DNA of 64,000 nt. Origin: Syntrophales bacterium. GTDB taxonomy: Bacteria; Desulfobacterota; Syntrophia; Syntrophales; PHBD01. Positions within the stretch are counted from its first letter, which is position 1; every line of letters begins with the position of its first letter. Below the pieces are notes generated by a model, which was not told where the DNA came from, made no database searches, and saw only the letters and a program-made list of their open reading frames with translations. Shown in pieces: positions 1 to 7,935 of this stretch. Position numbers and translations under genes: made by a program. The stretch covers positions 1,178,001 through 1,242,000 of the forward strand of contig DAOSEM010000001.1 of the NCBI GenBank assembly GCA_035363115.1. The letters run 5' to 3'.

Positions 1-234
1 TGTCCCGGGCGGGCGCCGCGGGGGGAGGAATGGAGCGTGGGAACGGACAGGGACGAGATTCTGGACGTTTATGCCTGCCACGCCACCGCCCGGAATCTCT
101 CGGAACAGGCGGGCATCGCCGCCACGACGATCTGCGGTATCTGCATCGCGTGCTGTCCCTGGACGAAGCGTTATCTGAGGCAGAGCCTCCGATCCGACCG
201 TCCGAGTCAGGGGATCCGGACACTTACGGATTGA
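1..234 (+). CDS. 4Fe-4S double-cluster protein, epoxyqueuosine reductase-like (3' fragment)
   Basis: The reading frame is open from the first base and ends at TGA 232-234, so only the last 77 codons of a larger gene are present. The fragment carries a Cys (YACHATAR) and then CGICIACCP, the spacing of a ferredoxin-type 4Fe-4S cluster, followed by WTKRYLR. This resembles the C-terminal end of QueG-like or 4Fe-4S double-cluster proteins of anaerobes. A GTG at 37 could be called as a start, but the upstream residues CPGRAPRGEEW fit the same family, so the gene more likely begins outside the window. Its end overlaps the convergent lipoprotein gene by 11 bases. The exact function, queuosine synthesis or another redox reaction, cannot be decided from this piece. 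Confidence 0.6.
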   Translation, partial: CPGRAPRGEEWSVGTDRDEILDVYACHATARNLSEQAGIAATTICGICIACCPWTKRYLRQSLRSDRPSQGIRTLTD

Positions 235-1390
235 CGTTGGCGAACCACACGAAGCGGCCGTCCTGGATCTTCATGATGACAGCGCTCTTGATCGGATCGC
301 CGGAGCCTTCGCGGAATTCCATCACTCCCGTAACCCCTTCGTACCGGGGGATTCTCGCCAGCGCATCCCGGACGGCCTGTCTGTCGAGCCTTCCCCCCGT
401 CCGGAGGGCCTGCCGGAGAAGACCGAAAGAGTCATATGTGAGGGCGGCCACGTCATCCGGCACGCTGCCGTATTGCTTCCGGTAGGACTCCACGAACGTC
501 CTGGCCTCTTTCGTGGCCGTTTCCGCGTCGTAGTGGGTGCTGAAGTAGCAGCCGTCGCAGTCCTTTCCGCATGCAGCCGGGAGATCCGCTGTGCCCCATG
601 AGTCGCTGCCGAGGAACAGGGCCTGGATCCCGAGTTTTCTTGCCTGCCGTATCTGACCGGGAACCTCCGTGTAGTGATTAGGGATGAAAATCACGTCCGG
701 CTTGGCATTCCGGATTCTTGTCAGCGGATCCGTGAAGTCCCGGGTACCGGCGGTGTAGGGCTCGTATGCAACGATCTTTCCCCCTCTCCGGATGAACACA
801 TCCCGGAACACCTCCGCGATACCCCGGCTGTAGTCCTTCGTTTCGTCGAAGAGGACAGCGGCCGTACCGGCTTTCCGCTCGTCATAGGCGAATTTTGCCA
901 GGACCTGTCCCTGGAACGGATCGATGTAGCACGCCCGGAACACGTATTTCTTGGGTCCCCCCGTCCGGGCGTCCAGAGTCGTTCGGGGAGTGGTGGATGA
1001 TGGAGATATGAGGACGGTCGCGGCGCTCTCGGCGGCGTCCGAGGCGGGGATGGCGAAACGGCTCTCGTTGGGACCGACGATGGCCACGACCTTGTCGCTG
1101 TCGATCAGCTTCCGGGCAGCCTGTGCCGATGCGTCCGCCTTGCCGCCGTTGTCCATGACCAGAAGTTTTACCTTGTATGTCCTGTCCCCGATGGTCAGTC
1201 CGCCGCCGTCGTTGATTTCCTTCACGGCCAGCTCGGCGGCGTTTCTGCAGGAGAGACCTACCGCGGATGCCTCTCCGGTCAACTCCGCGATCAGTCCAAT
1301 CCGGAGGTCCGTCAGGCTGTCGGAGCCGCTGCATCCGGCCAGGAACATAAGAAGCGGGACCAGCAGCGCGGACCGAAGTGTTTTCATCAT
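224..1390 (-). CDS. branched-chain amino acid-type ABC transporter substrate-binding lipoprotein (LivK family)
   Basis: This is a periplasmic binding protein of the LivK/Leu-Ile-Val class, which captures amino acids or other small amides for an ABC importer. The N-terminus MMKTLRSALLVPLLMFLAGC is a lipoprotein signal with lipobox LAGC, so it should be anchored to a membrane. The mature part opens with LRIGLIAELTGEASAVG, typical of type I periplasmic binding folds. A GGGAGG lies 9 bases before the ATG at 1390, so this start is preferred over the longer frame beginning at 1456, which adds 22 non-signal residues. No permease or ATPase genes are adjacent, so it is an orphan here and its ligand is unknown. 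The gene is convergent with the 4Fe-4S fragment and divergent from the EamA gene. Confidence 0.88.
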   Translation of the reverse strand: MMKTLRSALLVPLLMFLAGCSGSDSLTDLRIGLIAELTGEASAVGLSCRNAAELAVKEINDGGGLTIGDRTYKVKLLVMDNGGKADASAQAARKLIDSDKVVAIVGPNESRFAIPASDAAESAATVLISPSSTTPRTTLDARTGGPKKYVFRACYIDPFQGQVLAKFAYDERKAGTAAVLFDETKDYSRGIAEVFRDVFIRRGGKIVAYEPYTAGTRDFTDPLTRIRNAKPDVIFIPNHYTEVPGQIRQARKLGIQALFLGSDSWGTADLPAACGKDCDGCYFSTHYDAETATKEARTFVESYRKQYGSVPDDVAALTYDSFGLLRQALRTGGRLDRQAVRDALARIPRYEGVTGVMEFREGSGDPIKSAVIMKIQDGRFVWFANVNP

Positions 1391-1627
1391 GAACGGCGTC
1401 CTCCCTGTCTGTCGGGGTATGCCCATTTTGATAAAGGAATGTCCGGTGTGAATCAAGGAGAATAAACGGAATCGGAAACCGGGTGTGAAGACCCGGCCTC
1501 CGGAAAGGCACGGCGGCGAAACGAAGCCCTTGTGCCTGCGGGGATGCGATGGTAAAGAGAAACCGGTTTCCCGCCGGCCCGCATCCCGTTTTGGCGGATC
1601 CCCCTCCCAGCCATGCGCCAGGAGTCT

Positions 1628-2503
1628 ATGGACAACCAGAAGAAAGCCTACGGGTATGCCCTGGCCACGGTATTGCTCTGGTCGACGGTGGCCTCAGCCT
1701 TCAAGATCACCCTGCGCTACCTGACGTTCCTGGAGATGCTCTTTCTGGCTTCTCTGACATCCACCGTGGCGATCTTCGGGATCCTGTGCATCCAGGGCAA
1801 GCTCGGCCTTCTCGGGGGCATGACCCGCCGGGAGTGGCTACGCTCGGCTCTCCTGGGACTGCTGAATCCGTTCGCCTATTACCTGATCCTCTTCAAGGCA
1901 TACGACCTCCTCCCCGCCCAGGAGGCCCAGCCCCTGAATTACACCTGGCCGATCATGCTGGTCCTCCTGTCCGCCGTCATCCTTCGCCAAAGGATCCGCG
2001 CCGCGAGCATGATCGCGATCCTCCTCAGTTTCGCAGGCGTTCTGGTCGTTTCCACCCAGGGCGACATCCAGAGCCTTCGGTTCACCAACCCGGCGGGAGC
2101 GGCCCTGGCCCTTTCCAGCTCCATTCTATGGGCCCTTTTCTGGCTTCTCAACGTGAAAGACACCCGGGACGAGACGCTCAAGCTATTCCTGTGCTTCGTC
2201 TTTGGCACGGTCTATACGTCTGCGGCGCTCGCACTGTTTTCCCCTCTCCGGTGCCTTCCCCTCCAGGGCCTTGCGGGGGCCTGCTACATCGGCCTTTTTG
2301 AAATGGGCATCACCTTCGTCCTCTGGCTGAAGGCGCTGACCCTGTCCCGGAGCGCCGCCCAGGTCGGCAACCTGATCTACCTTGCCCCGTTTGTTTCTCT
2401 CTTTTTCATCGCCGTGACGGTCGGCGAGCCGATCCTTCCCTCCACCGTCCTGGGGCTGTCTCTGATCATGGTGGGAGTGTTGCTCCAGCGGCGCCTGTCA
2501 TGA
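1628..2503 (+). CDS. EamA/DMT-family membrane transporter
   Basis: The protein has about 291 residues and is almost entirely hydrophobic, with about ten predicted membrane helices in two five-helix halves, the drug/metabolite transporter (EamA, RhaT-like) architecture. The segment AQPLNYTWPIMLVLLSAVIL is characteristic of these exporters, and it ends in a short basic tail (QRRLS). The ATG at 1628 follows AGGAG closely (3 bases); the ATG at 1613 has no ribosome-binding site, so 1628 is preferred. It stands alone between the divergent lipoprotein gene and the mutase operon. Members export metabolites or amino acids; the substrate cannot be read from sequence. Confidence 0.85.
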   Translation: MDNQKKAYGYALATVLLWSTVASAFKITLRYLTFLEMLFLASLTSTVAIFGILCIQGKLGLLGGMTRREWLRSALLGLLNPFAYYLILFKAYDLLPAQEAQPLNYTWPIMLVLLSAVILRQRIRAASMIAILLSFAGVLVVSTQGDIQSLRFTNPAGAALALSSSILWALFWLLNVKDTRDETLKLFLCFVFGTVYTSAALALFSPLRCLPLQGLAGACYIGLFEMGITFVLWLKALTLSRSAAQVGNLIYLAPFVSLFFIAVTVGEPILPSTVLGLSLIMVGVLLQRRLS

Positions 2504-2945
2504 CTCCGCGAACCGTCCCCGGAGCCGGCCAACCTCCCGGGGCGGTTGTGACAATTTCTTGACAAATGACCGGAATCAAGTTAGCAAATACACGCTTTAC
2601 CAGTGCCCGCAGTTCATGGGGATGGTCTTTCGGAACCGGACCCTCAGGCTCTTGGCAGAAGCGCTCGTCTTGATCCGGTGTTCGGTCCGGAGGGGGGTTT
2701 TCAGACACAACATTCAAAGATCACGGCCGTATGGTCGGAGGGTATGAGTGTTTGTTCCATTCATATCGCACCCCCCCTGCATTCTTTCCCCGGTTCTGTT
2801 CGCCTGGCCCGCTTTCCGCGGCGGGTTGTTTCCCTTTTCGTTTCGACTGTACGACCGATGTTCCGATCCATCCGGGAGGCCGCGCCGGGATTTCCTTCCG
2901 CGGCGCTGAACGTTGGCAGCGAATACTTTGAAAGGAGGGGGTAAC
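2504..2945. other. intergenic leader of the acyl-CoA mutase operon
   Basis: This stretch of about 440 bases has no convincing gene; short frames on both strands lack ribosome-binding sites and family features. Around 2515-2548 an imperfect GC-rich inverted repeat (AACCGTCCCCGG with CCGGGGCGGTT) lacks a T-run, so it is at best a weak end for the transporter transcript. A promoter candidate lies at 2559-2587. I saw no B12-box (GCCACTG-like), so no cobalamin riboswitch is called despite the B12-dependent product downstream. Confidence 0.5.
2559..2587 (+). promoter_or_regulatory. candidate sigma-70 promoter for the mutase operon
   Basis: A perfect -35 TTGACA (2559-2564) is followed by a 17-base spacer and TAGCAA (2582-2587) as a poor -10. 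It would give a 5' leader of about 350 bases before the GTG at 2946. The -10 match is weak. Confidence 0.3.
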
Positions 2946-4634
2946 GTGTATTTCGCTACGGAAGTGTTGACACAGTCGAGTGAGCTCCGGAAGAAGTGGG
3001 AGGATGCGGTCCGGAAGGTGATCGCCAAGAATGCCGACCAGAAGCCCGAAGCGCTATGGTCCACCGTCTCGGATCTTCCCATTCGGCGGCTCTACGGGCC
3101 CGAGGACATCAAGGACATGGACTTCGTCCAGGACATCGGGTATCCCGGCCAGTTCCCGTTCCTCAGGGGCAACCAGGTGACGGGGTACCGGGGGAAGTAC
3201 TGGACGTTCCGCATGTTCTCAGGCATGGGAGACGCCAAGACGACGAACCAGCGGTGGCACCTGCTCCTCAAGGAGGGACAGACGGGGCTTTCCACGGCCT
3301 TCGATTTCCCGACCCTGATGGGGTATGACACCGATTCGCCGAAGGCCCGCGGGGAATGCGGAAAGTGCGGTGTCGCCATCGACACCCTGGAGGATTTTCT
3401 CCAGCTTGTTGAGGGCATCCCCATGGATCGGGTGACGACGTCCATGACGATCAACCCACCGGCGACGGCCCTCTGGGCCATGTACTGCGCCGCCGCCGAG
3501 ATCAGGGGAATTCCCCTGAGCAAGATCGGCGGGACGATCCAGAACGACATGCTCAAGGAGTTCATCGCCCAGAAGACCCTGATGTGCCCGCCCGAGCCGT
3601 CGGTGAAGCTGATCAGCGACACCGTCGAGTTCGGAACCAAGCATGTCCCCCGGTGGAACACCATCTCCATCAGCGGGTACCACATCCGGGAAGCCGGCGC
3701 CACGGCGGTGCAGGAGCTGGCCTTTACGCTCCGGGACGGCATGGAATATGTGGAGGACGTCATCCGCCGCAAGGGGCTGGACGTCGATTCCTTTGCGCCC
3801 CGGCTGTCCTTCTTCTTCAATTCCCACATCGATTTCTTCGAGGAGATCGCCAAGCTCAGGGCGGCCCGGAGAATCTGGGCCAAGGCCATGAGGGACCGCT
3901 ACAAGGCCAAGGACGAGCGGTCCTGGTGGATGCGGTTCCACACGCAGACGGCGGGCTGCTCCCTGACGGCCCAGCAGCCCTACAACAACGTCGTCCGCAC
4001 GGCCACCGAGGCCCTGGCGGCCGTCCTGGGCGGGACCCAGTCGCTCCACACGAACTCCCTGGACGAGGTGCTCTGCCTGCCCTCGGACCATGCCGTTCAG
4101 ATCGCCCTCCGGACACAGCAGATCATCGCGGAGGAAACGGGGGCGGCCAACACCATCGATCCGCTGGCGGGTTCCTACTTCGTCGAGGCCCTGACCAACG
4201 AGATGGAGGAGAAGGCCTGGGAGTACATCCACAAGATCGACGAAATGGGCGGTATGGTCGCCGCCATCGAGAAGGGCTTCCCCCAGTTGGAGATTGCCGA
4301 CTCGGCGTACAAGTACCAGCGCCAGATCGACGCCGGGGAGAAGATCATGATCGGGATCAACAAGTACCTGACTGCCGATGAAGCGCCCATCCCGTTCCTG
4401 GAGATCGACGACAGTGTCGAGAAGGAGCAGATCGAACGCCTCAGCGCCGTCCGCCGGAAGCGCGACAACAAGACCGTGAAGCGCTGCCTGGACGACCTCA
4501 AGGGTGCCTGCAAGAAGGGCGAGAACGTGATGCCCTACTGCATCGAGGCCGTGAAGAACCTGGCCAGCGTGCAGGAGATCTGCGACGTCTACCGCGAGGT
4601 TTTCGGCGAATACCGCGATCCGGGACTCTACTAG
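2946..4634 (+). CDS. icmA: B12-dependent acyl-CoA mutase large subunit, isobutyryl-CoA mutase-like (methylmalonyl-CoA mutase family)
   Basis: This is the catalytic TIM-barrel subunit of an adenosylcobalamin-dependent acyl-CoA mutase, 562 residues and lacking the B12-binding domain, which is a separate gene downstream. The GTG at 2946 sits 7 bases after AGGAGG; the longer frame from 2913 would translate the ribosome-binding site itself. Specificity residues can be read by alignment from memory. Where methylmalonyl-CoA mutase has Tyr89 this protein has Phe91 (in FRMFSGMG), and where it has Arg207 there is Gln209 (in LKEFIAQK). Phe plus Gln is the isobutyryl-CoA mutase pattern. Ala118 replaces the Asp of 2-hydroxyisobutyryl-CoA mutase. 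The 562 plus 134 residue split also matches IcmA/IcmB sizes. I infer interconversion of isobutyryl-CoA and butyryl-CoA. Automatic annotation would probably say methylmalonyl-CoA mutase; pivalyl-CoA mutase activity is not excluded. Confidence 0.88.
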   Translation: MYFATEVLTQSSELRKKWEDAVRKVIAKNADQKPEALWSTVSDLPIRRLYGPEDIKDMDFVQDIGYPGQFPFLRGNQVTGYRGKYWTFRMFSGMGDAKTTNQRWHLLLKEGQTGLSTAFDFPTLMGYDTDSPKARGECGKCGVAIDTLEDFLQLVEGIPMDRVTTSMTINPPATALWAMYCAAAEIRGIPLSKIGGTIQNDMLKEFIAQKTLMCPPEPSVKLISDTVEFGTKHVPRWNTISISGYHIREAGATAVQELAFTLRDGMEYVEDVIRRKGLDVDSFAPRLSFFFNSHIDFFEEIAKLRAARRIWAKAMRDRYKAKDERSWWMRFHTQTAGCSLTAQQPYNNVVRTATEALAAVLGGTQSLHTNSLDEVLCLPSDHAVQIALRTQQIIAEETGAANTIDPLAGSYFVEALTNEMEEKAWEYIHKIDEMGGMVAAIEKGFPQLEIADSAYKYQRQIDAGEKIMIGINKYLTADEAPIPFLEIDDSVEKEQIERLSAVRRKRDNKTVKRCLDDLKGACKKGENVMPYCIEAVKNLASVQEICDVYREVFGEYRDPGLY

Positions 4635-4655
4635 CGAGGAGGGAGGGACAGCTCA

Positions 4656-5060
4656 ATGGCAGACAAGAAACTGCGAATCATGGTTGCGAAACCGGGCCTG
4701 GACGGTCATGACCGGGGGGCCCGCGTGCTGGCCCGCTGTTTCCGCGATGCGGGCTTCGAGGTCATTTATACGGGTTGTCACCAGACGCCCGAGCAGATCG
4801 CCGCGGCGGCCATCCAGGAGGATGTGGACATCGTCGGGCTGAGCTGCCTGTCGGGGGCGCACCGCTATCTGTTTCCGGCGGTGGTGACACTGCTGAAGGA
4901 GAAGGGAGCGGATGATATTACCGTCATCGGCGGCGGCATCATTCCGGACCAGGATTTCAAACTCATGTTTGACGCCGGTCTCAAGGCCATCTTCACGCCG
5001 GGGGCCACGCTGGACAGCATTGTGGAATGGATCAACACGAATGTACAACCAAGGGCGTGA
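4656..5060 (+). CDS. icmB: cobalamin-binding small subunit of acyl-CoA mutase
   Basis: This 134-residue protein is a stand-alone B12-binding Rossmann domain. DGHDRG (residues 16-21) carries the His that replaces dimethylbenzimidazole as lower cobalt ligand; the Ser-Gly loop (SCLSG) and the GGG turn (VIGGGIIP) complete the cobalamin pocket. It starts 21 bases after the large subunit stop, behind GAGGAGGGAGG, and should be co-translated with it. Together the two proteins would form the mutase holoenzyme. Size and layout match the small subunits of isobutyryl-CoA mutase, 2-hydroxyisobutyryl-CoA mutase and archaeal methylmalonyl-CoA mutase, so the substrate depends on the large subunit. Confidence 0.93.
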   Translation: MADKKLRIMVAKPGLDGHDRGARVLARCFRDAGFEVIYTGCHQTPEQIAAAAIQEDVDIVGLSCLSGAHRYLFPAVVTLLKEKGADDITVIGGGIIPDQDFKLMFDAGLKAIFTPGATLDSIVEWINTNVQPRA

Positions 5061-5064
5061 CATC

Positions 5065-6036
5065 ATGGAAAAAGTCAATAAAATCAAGGCGGGGGATGTC
5101 AGGACGGCCTCCCGCCTCATCCGCAACCTGGAAGACGGCGTCGATGAGGCCCGCACGACCATCAAGCACATCTTCCCCCTCACGGGAAAGGCCCACGTGA
5201 TCGGCATCACCGGGTCCCCCGGGGCGGGAAAGAGCACCCTCGTGGACGGTCTCGTCGAGTGTTTCCGGAAGCGCGAAAAAACGGTGGGCGTCCTCGCCGT
5301 GGACCCCACCAGCCCCTTCACGGGAGGCGCCATCCTGGGCGACCGGATCCGCATGCAGCGCCACGCGGAGGACCCCGGGGTCTTTGTCCGCAGCCTCGCC
5401 ACCCGGGGTGCCCTGGGCGGCCTGGCCAAGGCCGTGGGAGACGCGATCCACGTCATGGATGTCATGGGAATGGACATGGTGATCGTGGAGACCGTCGGAA
5501 CCGGCCAGCAGGAGGTGGATATCATCAACCACTCCCATACGGTGATCGTCGTGCTGATTCCCGGGATGGGAGACGAGATCCAGGCCATCAAGGCCGGGAT
5601 CATGGAGATCGCCGACCTGTTCGTCATCAACAAGGCGGACCGGGAGGGATCCTCGAAGCTGCGGCGGGAACTCATGGCCATGCTGGACATGGCACCGCCG
5701 AACACGTTTCCCGGAGGGTGGCGGCCGCCCATCATCCGGGTGGAGAACGCATTTGAACCGGAGGGATTCGGAAAAAGCCTGGAAGAGCTGACGGCAACCA
5801 TCGTGGAACATTATCAGCATCTCGTAAAACACGATCTGCTGGGATCCCGGATCCGCCGGAAGGCCGTGGTGGAGCTCAACGAGGCGGTCCGGAACTGCAT
5901 GCTCGAACCGGTTCTGAAACGTCTTGTTGCCTCCGGGGAGATGGAGAAGATGGTGGAGATGCTCCTCAAGAAGGAGTCCGATCCTTACACCCTGGCGGAA
6001 AACATTGCCGGACGGTATTTGAAAAACTGCGACTGA
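5065..6036 (+). CDS. meaB: MeaB/ArgK-type G3E GTPase, mutase chaperone
   Basis: MeaB-family P-loop GTPases load adenosylcobalamin into acyl-CoA mutases and protect them from inactivation. The 323-residue protein has the Walker A motif GSPGAGKST, the Walker B-containing VIVETVGTGQQEVD, and the NKAD guanine-specificity motif, in the usual order. The ATG at 5065 is four bases after the small subunit stop; the track frame extends upstream into that gene but those residues are out of family. Only a weak AAGG precedes the start, so coupling to the upstream gene is likely. A strong terminator follows, which closes a three-gene mutase operon. Confidence 0.94.
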   Translation: MEKVNKIKAGDVRTASRLIRNLEDGVDEARTTIKHIFPLTGKAHVIGITGSPGAGKSTLVDGLVECFRKREKTVGVLAVDPTSPFTGGAILGDRIRMQRHAEDPGVFVRSLATRGALGGLAKAVGDAIHVMDVMGMDMVIVETVGTGQQEVDIINHSHTVIVVLIPGMGDEIQAIKAGIMEIADLFVINKADREGSSKLRRELMAMLDMAPPNTFPGGWRPPIIRVENAFEPEGFGKSLEELTATIVEHYQHLVKHDLLGSRIRRKAVVELNEAVRNCMLEPVLKRLVASGEMEKMVEMLLKKESDPYTLAENIAGRYLKNCD

Positions 6037-6065
6037 GCGGGGCCATCCGGATGAAGCGGCAGCAG

Positions 6066-6120
6066 ACCCGGGATTTCGCCCTCCGGGGGCATTGCCTCCC
6101 GGAGGGAGCCCGGGTTTTTT
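6066..6120 (+). terminator. intrinsic terminator after meaB
   Basis: The outer arms ACCCGGG (6066-6072) and CCCGGGT (6109-6115) enclose a second stem (CCCTCCGGG with CCCGGAGGG), followed by TTTTTT to 6120. It separates the mutase operon from the adenosyltransferase gene. Confidence 0.85.
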
Positions 6121-6175
6121 CATTGCTGTCGCAGGATGCCGCTGTCCACCGTCCGTAGGAAGAAGGAGTGATGGA

Positions 6176-6742
6176 GTGGAAGCAGCAGGCGATGATCGTA
6201 TCACGGAAGCCCTGTCCCGGTTCAACCAGGGGGTGGTGATCGTCCTGACGGGCAACGGGAAGGGAAAGACCACGTCCGCCATGGGACAGGCCCTGCGGGC
6301 CCTGGGACACGGGAAGAAGGTTCTTGTGATCCAGTTCATGAAAGGCAGGAAGTACGGGGAAGTCCTGGCGGCGGAGCGGCATCTGCCGGGGATCACGATC
6401 GTCCAGAGCGGCCTCGACAGCTTCGTGATGCGGGACAATCCGGCCCCGGTTGATGTCGAGCTGGCGAGACAGGGGCTGGAGATGGCCCGGGAGGCCCTGG
6501 CGGCGGGGAACCATGACATGGTGATTCTCGACGAGATCAACGTCGCCGTCGATTTCAGGCTGATCCCCCTCGCGGACCTGCTGGCGCTGATCCGCAGCAA
6601 ACCGGCGGCGGTGGACCTGATTCTCACGGGCCGCTACGCGCCACCGGAGGTCCTGGAACTCGCCGATACGGTCAGCGAGATCCAGGAGGTACGGCATCAT
6701 TATTCGAAGGGGATAAAAGAACGGGCCGGCATCGAATACTGA
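6176..6742 (+). CDS. cobO: corrinoid adenosyltransferase (CobA/CobO family)
   Basis: The enzyme transfers adenosyl from ATP to cob(I)alamin or cob(I)yrinic acid diamide, making the coenzyme needed by the mutase upstream. It shows the P-loop GNGKGKTTSAMGQALRALG, the family's VIQFMKG, and the ILDEIN segment; the length of 188 residues is typical. The GTG at 6176 follows AAGGAG by 7 bases and is preferred to the ATG-like start at 6092, which lies inside the preceding terminator. It is transcribed separately from the mutase operon unless readthrough occurs. The functional link to the neighbouring B12 enzyme is clear. Confidence 0.93.
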   Translation: MEAAGDDRITEALSRFNQGVVIVLTGNGKGKTTSAMGQALRALGHGKKVLVIQFMKGRKYGEVLAAERHLPGITIVQSGLDSFVMRDNPAPVDVELARQGLEMAREALAAGNHDMVILDEINVAVDFRLIPLADLLALIRSKPAAVDLILTGRYAPPEVLELADTVSEIQEVRHHYSKGIKERAGIEY

Positions 6743-6996
6743 GACGACCTCGGAACAAGCCCGGATGCTTCGTTGCGCTTCACCCCTCGTCACTGCGGCG
6801 TACGAAAAAGTACGCCTCGCTCCTCGGGAGTCGCGCGCCTCGCCTGCGAGCCTTTTGCGACGTCGTCCATGAGGAGTTTCCGAGACTACGGAGATAGGTT
6901 ATTCACGGCTCGGGACTTCGGGCGCTTTGCATCCGACCATTTTTGAACAGCCCGGAGACGACGTCGGAAAAGCCCCGGAGGCGGCGTTGCGCCGGA
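6743..6996. repeat. palindrome-rich intergenic repeat element
   Basis: This non-coding stretch holds a short perfect inverted repeat, GGCGTAC (6797-6803), loop GAAAAA, GTACGCC (6810-6816), set in text that reads like a dispersed element (TTCGTTGCGCTTCACCCCTCG before it, CGCCTCGCTCCTCGGG after). A second, imperfect unit follows: GACGACCTCGGAA (from 6743) recurs as GACGACGTCGGAA (from about 6957), each followed by a CCCGGA and CGTTGCGC block. No start codon with a ribosome-binding site is present. It looks like a REP-like family; copy number elsewhere in the genome cannot be seen. Confidence 0.45.
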
Positions 6997-7008
6997 TTGT
7001 GATTTCTC

Positions 7009-7581
7009 ATGGCAGGCAGTCATCCATTCGAAAATTCACCATGGTTCAGGCGAATGAAGGCCTCTCTCCGCAGGGGAGGAGCGACGGAGGTGCGGCCGAT
7101 TGCCGTCGATTCCGTTGTCGTGGACGAGCGGGTCAGGCTTAAATGCCAGGTGCCGCTCTGCGACAGCTATGGACGGAATTTCACCTGTCCCCCGTTTCTC
7201 CCGCCGGTATCGGAGTTTCGGGAGATGCTGCCCCGCTTCACCAATGCCTTGCTGGTGCAGGTTTCCGCTGACGGTCCGTTTGATCCCCCGAAAAGCGTTT
7301 TCGTTTATGCGAAAAAGCTTCATGAACTGATGAACCGGGCGGAGCGGATGGCGTTTGTGGAAGGCTTCCGTTTCGCCGCGGCCCTGATTGGAGGCTGCTG
7401 CCGTCTCTGCAATGAGTGTGCGGCAGTCCGGCCCGGAGAGCCTTGCCGCCATCCATTCCGGGCGAGGCCTTCCATGGAGGCCATGGGCATCGATGTCCTG
7501 GCTACCCTGGAAAAGGCGGGGCTGCCGGGGCGGTTTCCCGTCCACAAGCGGGTTGACTGGACGGGGCTCCTATTGTTCTGA
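7009..7581 (+). CDS. DUF2284 putative metal-binding protein
   Basis: The 190-residue protein matches the DUF2284 pattern of conserved cysteines: LKCQVPLCDSYGRNFTCPP near residues 45-62, then GCCRLCNECA and PGEPCRHPFRARPSMEAMGIDV in the C-terminal third. Family members are called predicted metal-binding proteins, possibly iron-sulfur, with no proven role. The start is uncertain: ATG 7009 has no clear ribosome-binding site and ATG 7054 has AGG only 3 bases ahead; conserved residues begin after both. It follows the repeat element and lies 41 bases before a small unknown gene on the same strand. Confidence 0.8.
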   Translation: MAGSHPFENSPWFRRMKASLRRGGATEVRPIAVDSVVVDERVRLKCQVPLCDSYGRNFTCPPFLPPVSEFREMLPRFTNALLVQVSADGPFDPPKSVFVYAKKLHELMNRAERMAFVEGFRFAAALIGGCCRLCNECAAVRPGEPCRHPFRARPSMEAMGIDVLATLEKAGLPGRFPVHKRVDWTGLLLF

Positions 7582-7622
7582 GAACGGGCGGTTTCGTTCC
7601 TGCCGCGAGGAGGAGAATCGTT

Positions 7623-7817
7623 ATGGCCATTTTGAAGGAAGGGGGAATCCCCATCGGCAGGATGCTCTTCATCCCGCGGGAAGGGGACCTGAAAAAGGAA
7701 GATCTTGAGATCGAGTCAAACGGCCAGTATTCGCTGATCGAGCGTCCCGACTGTTTTGTCATCAAGAACGGCGAGTGCTGCCGGAGCATCCTGGTGAAGG
7801 TGTTCCGAAAGGAATAG
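7623..7817 (+). CDS. small hypothetical protein, 64 aa
   Basis: I do not recognise this protein. It starts with an excellent ribosome-binding site (GAGGAGGAG, 7 bases before ATG) 41 bases after the DUF2284 gene, so the two are probably co-transcribed. The chain is soluble and mixed in charge, with a Cys in RPDCFVIK and a CC pair in GECCRS, and a basic end (VKVFRKE). No membrane helix or signal peptide is present. The strong translation signal and codon use like its neighbours argue it is a real gene. Confidence 0.6.
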   Translation: MAILKEGGIPIGRMLFIPREGDLKKEDLEIESNGQYSLIERPDCFVIKNGECCRSILVKVFRKE

Positions 7818-7874
7818 CCGTGCGCAGAGGCGGCGGCGACAGGCCGGCTGCAATTCCTGTTCAACCGTCGGAAT

Positions 7875-7910
7875 GAAAAAAGAGCCTCCGGGGTCCCCCG
7901 GGGGCTCTTT
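7875..7910 (-). terminator. intrinsic terminator of the gctAB-acyl-CoA dehydrogenase operon
   Basis: A near-perfect 14-15 bp stem (AAAGAGCCTCCGGGG, 7879-7893, with CCCGGGGGCTCTTT, 7897-7910) is flanked by an A-run at 7875-7881 that becomes a T-run on the minus strand. It lies just beyond the dehydrogenase stop. It could also slow transcription coming from the plus strand. Confidence 0.8.
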
Positions 7911-7935
7911 GCGTTGTCGCGTCGGCCTTCAGGCC

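Noticed and set aside
30..485. 151-codon plus-strand frame at the left end
   Set aside because: It runs over the convergent lipoprotein gene in another frame, with no family resemblance; the frame 1-234 with cluster cysteines is the real one.
2504..2945. Cobalamin riboswitch before the B12-dependent mutase
   Set aside because: No B12-box or related conserved text was found.
3092..4232. Long minus-strand frames opposite the mutase large subunit
   Set aside because: High third-position GC gives long open antisense frames; their text is a shadow of the mutase and lacks ribosome-binding sites.
2946..4634. 2-hydroxyisobutyryl-CoA mutase
   Set aside because: The diagnostic Asp near residue 117-118 is Ala, and the Ile at position 90-91 is Phe.
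6743..6996. CRISPR array or insertion sequence
   Set aside because: Repeats are few and imperfect, spacers are not uniform, and there is no transposase frame.
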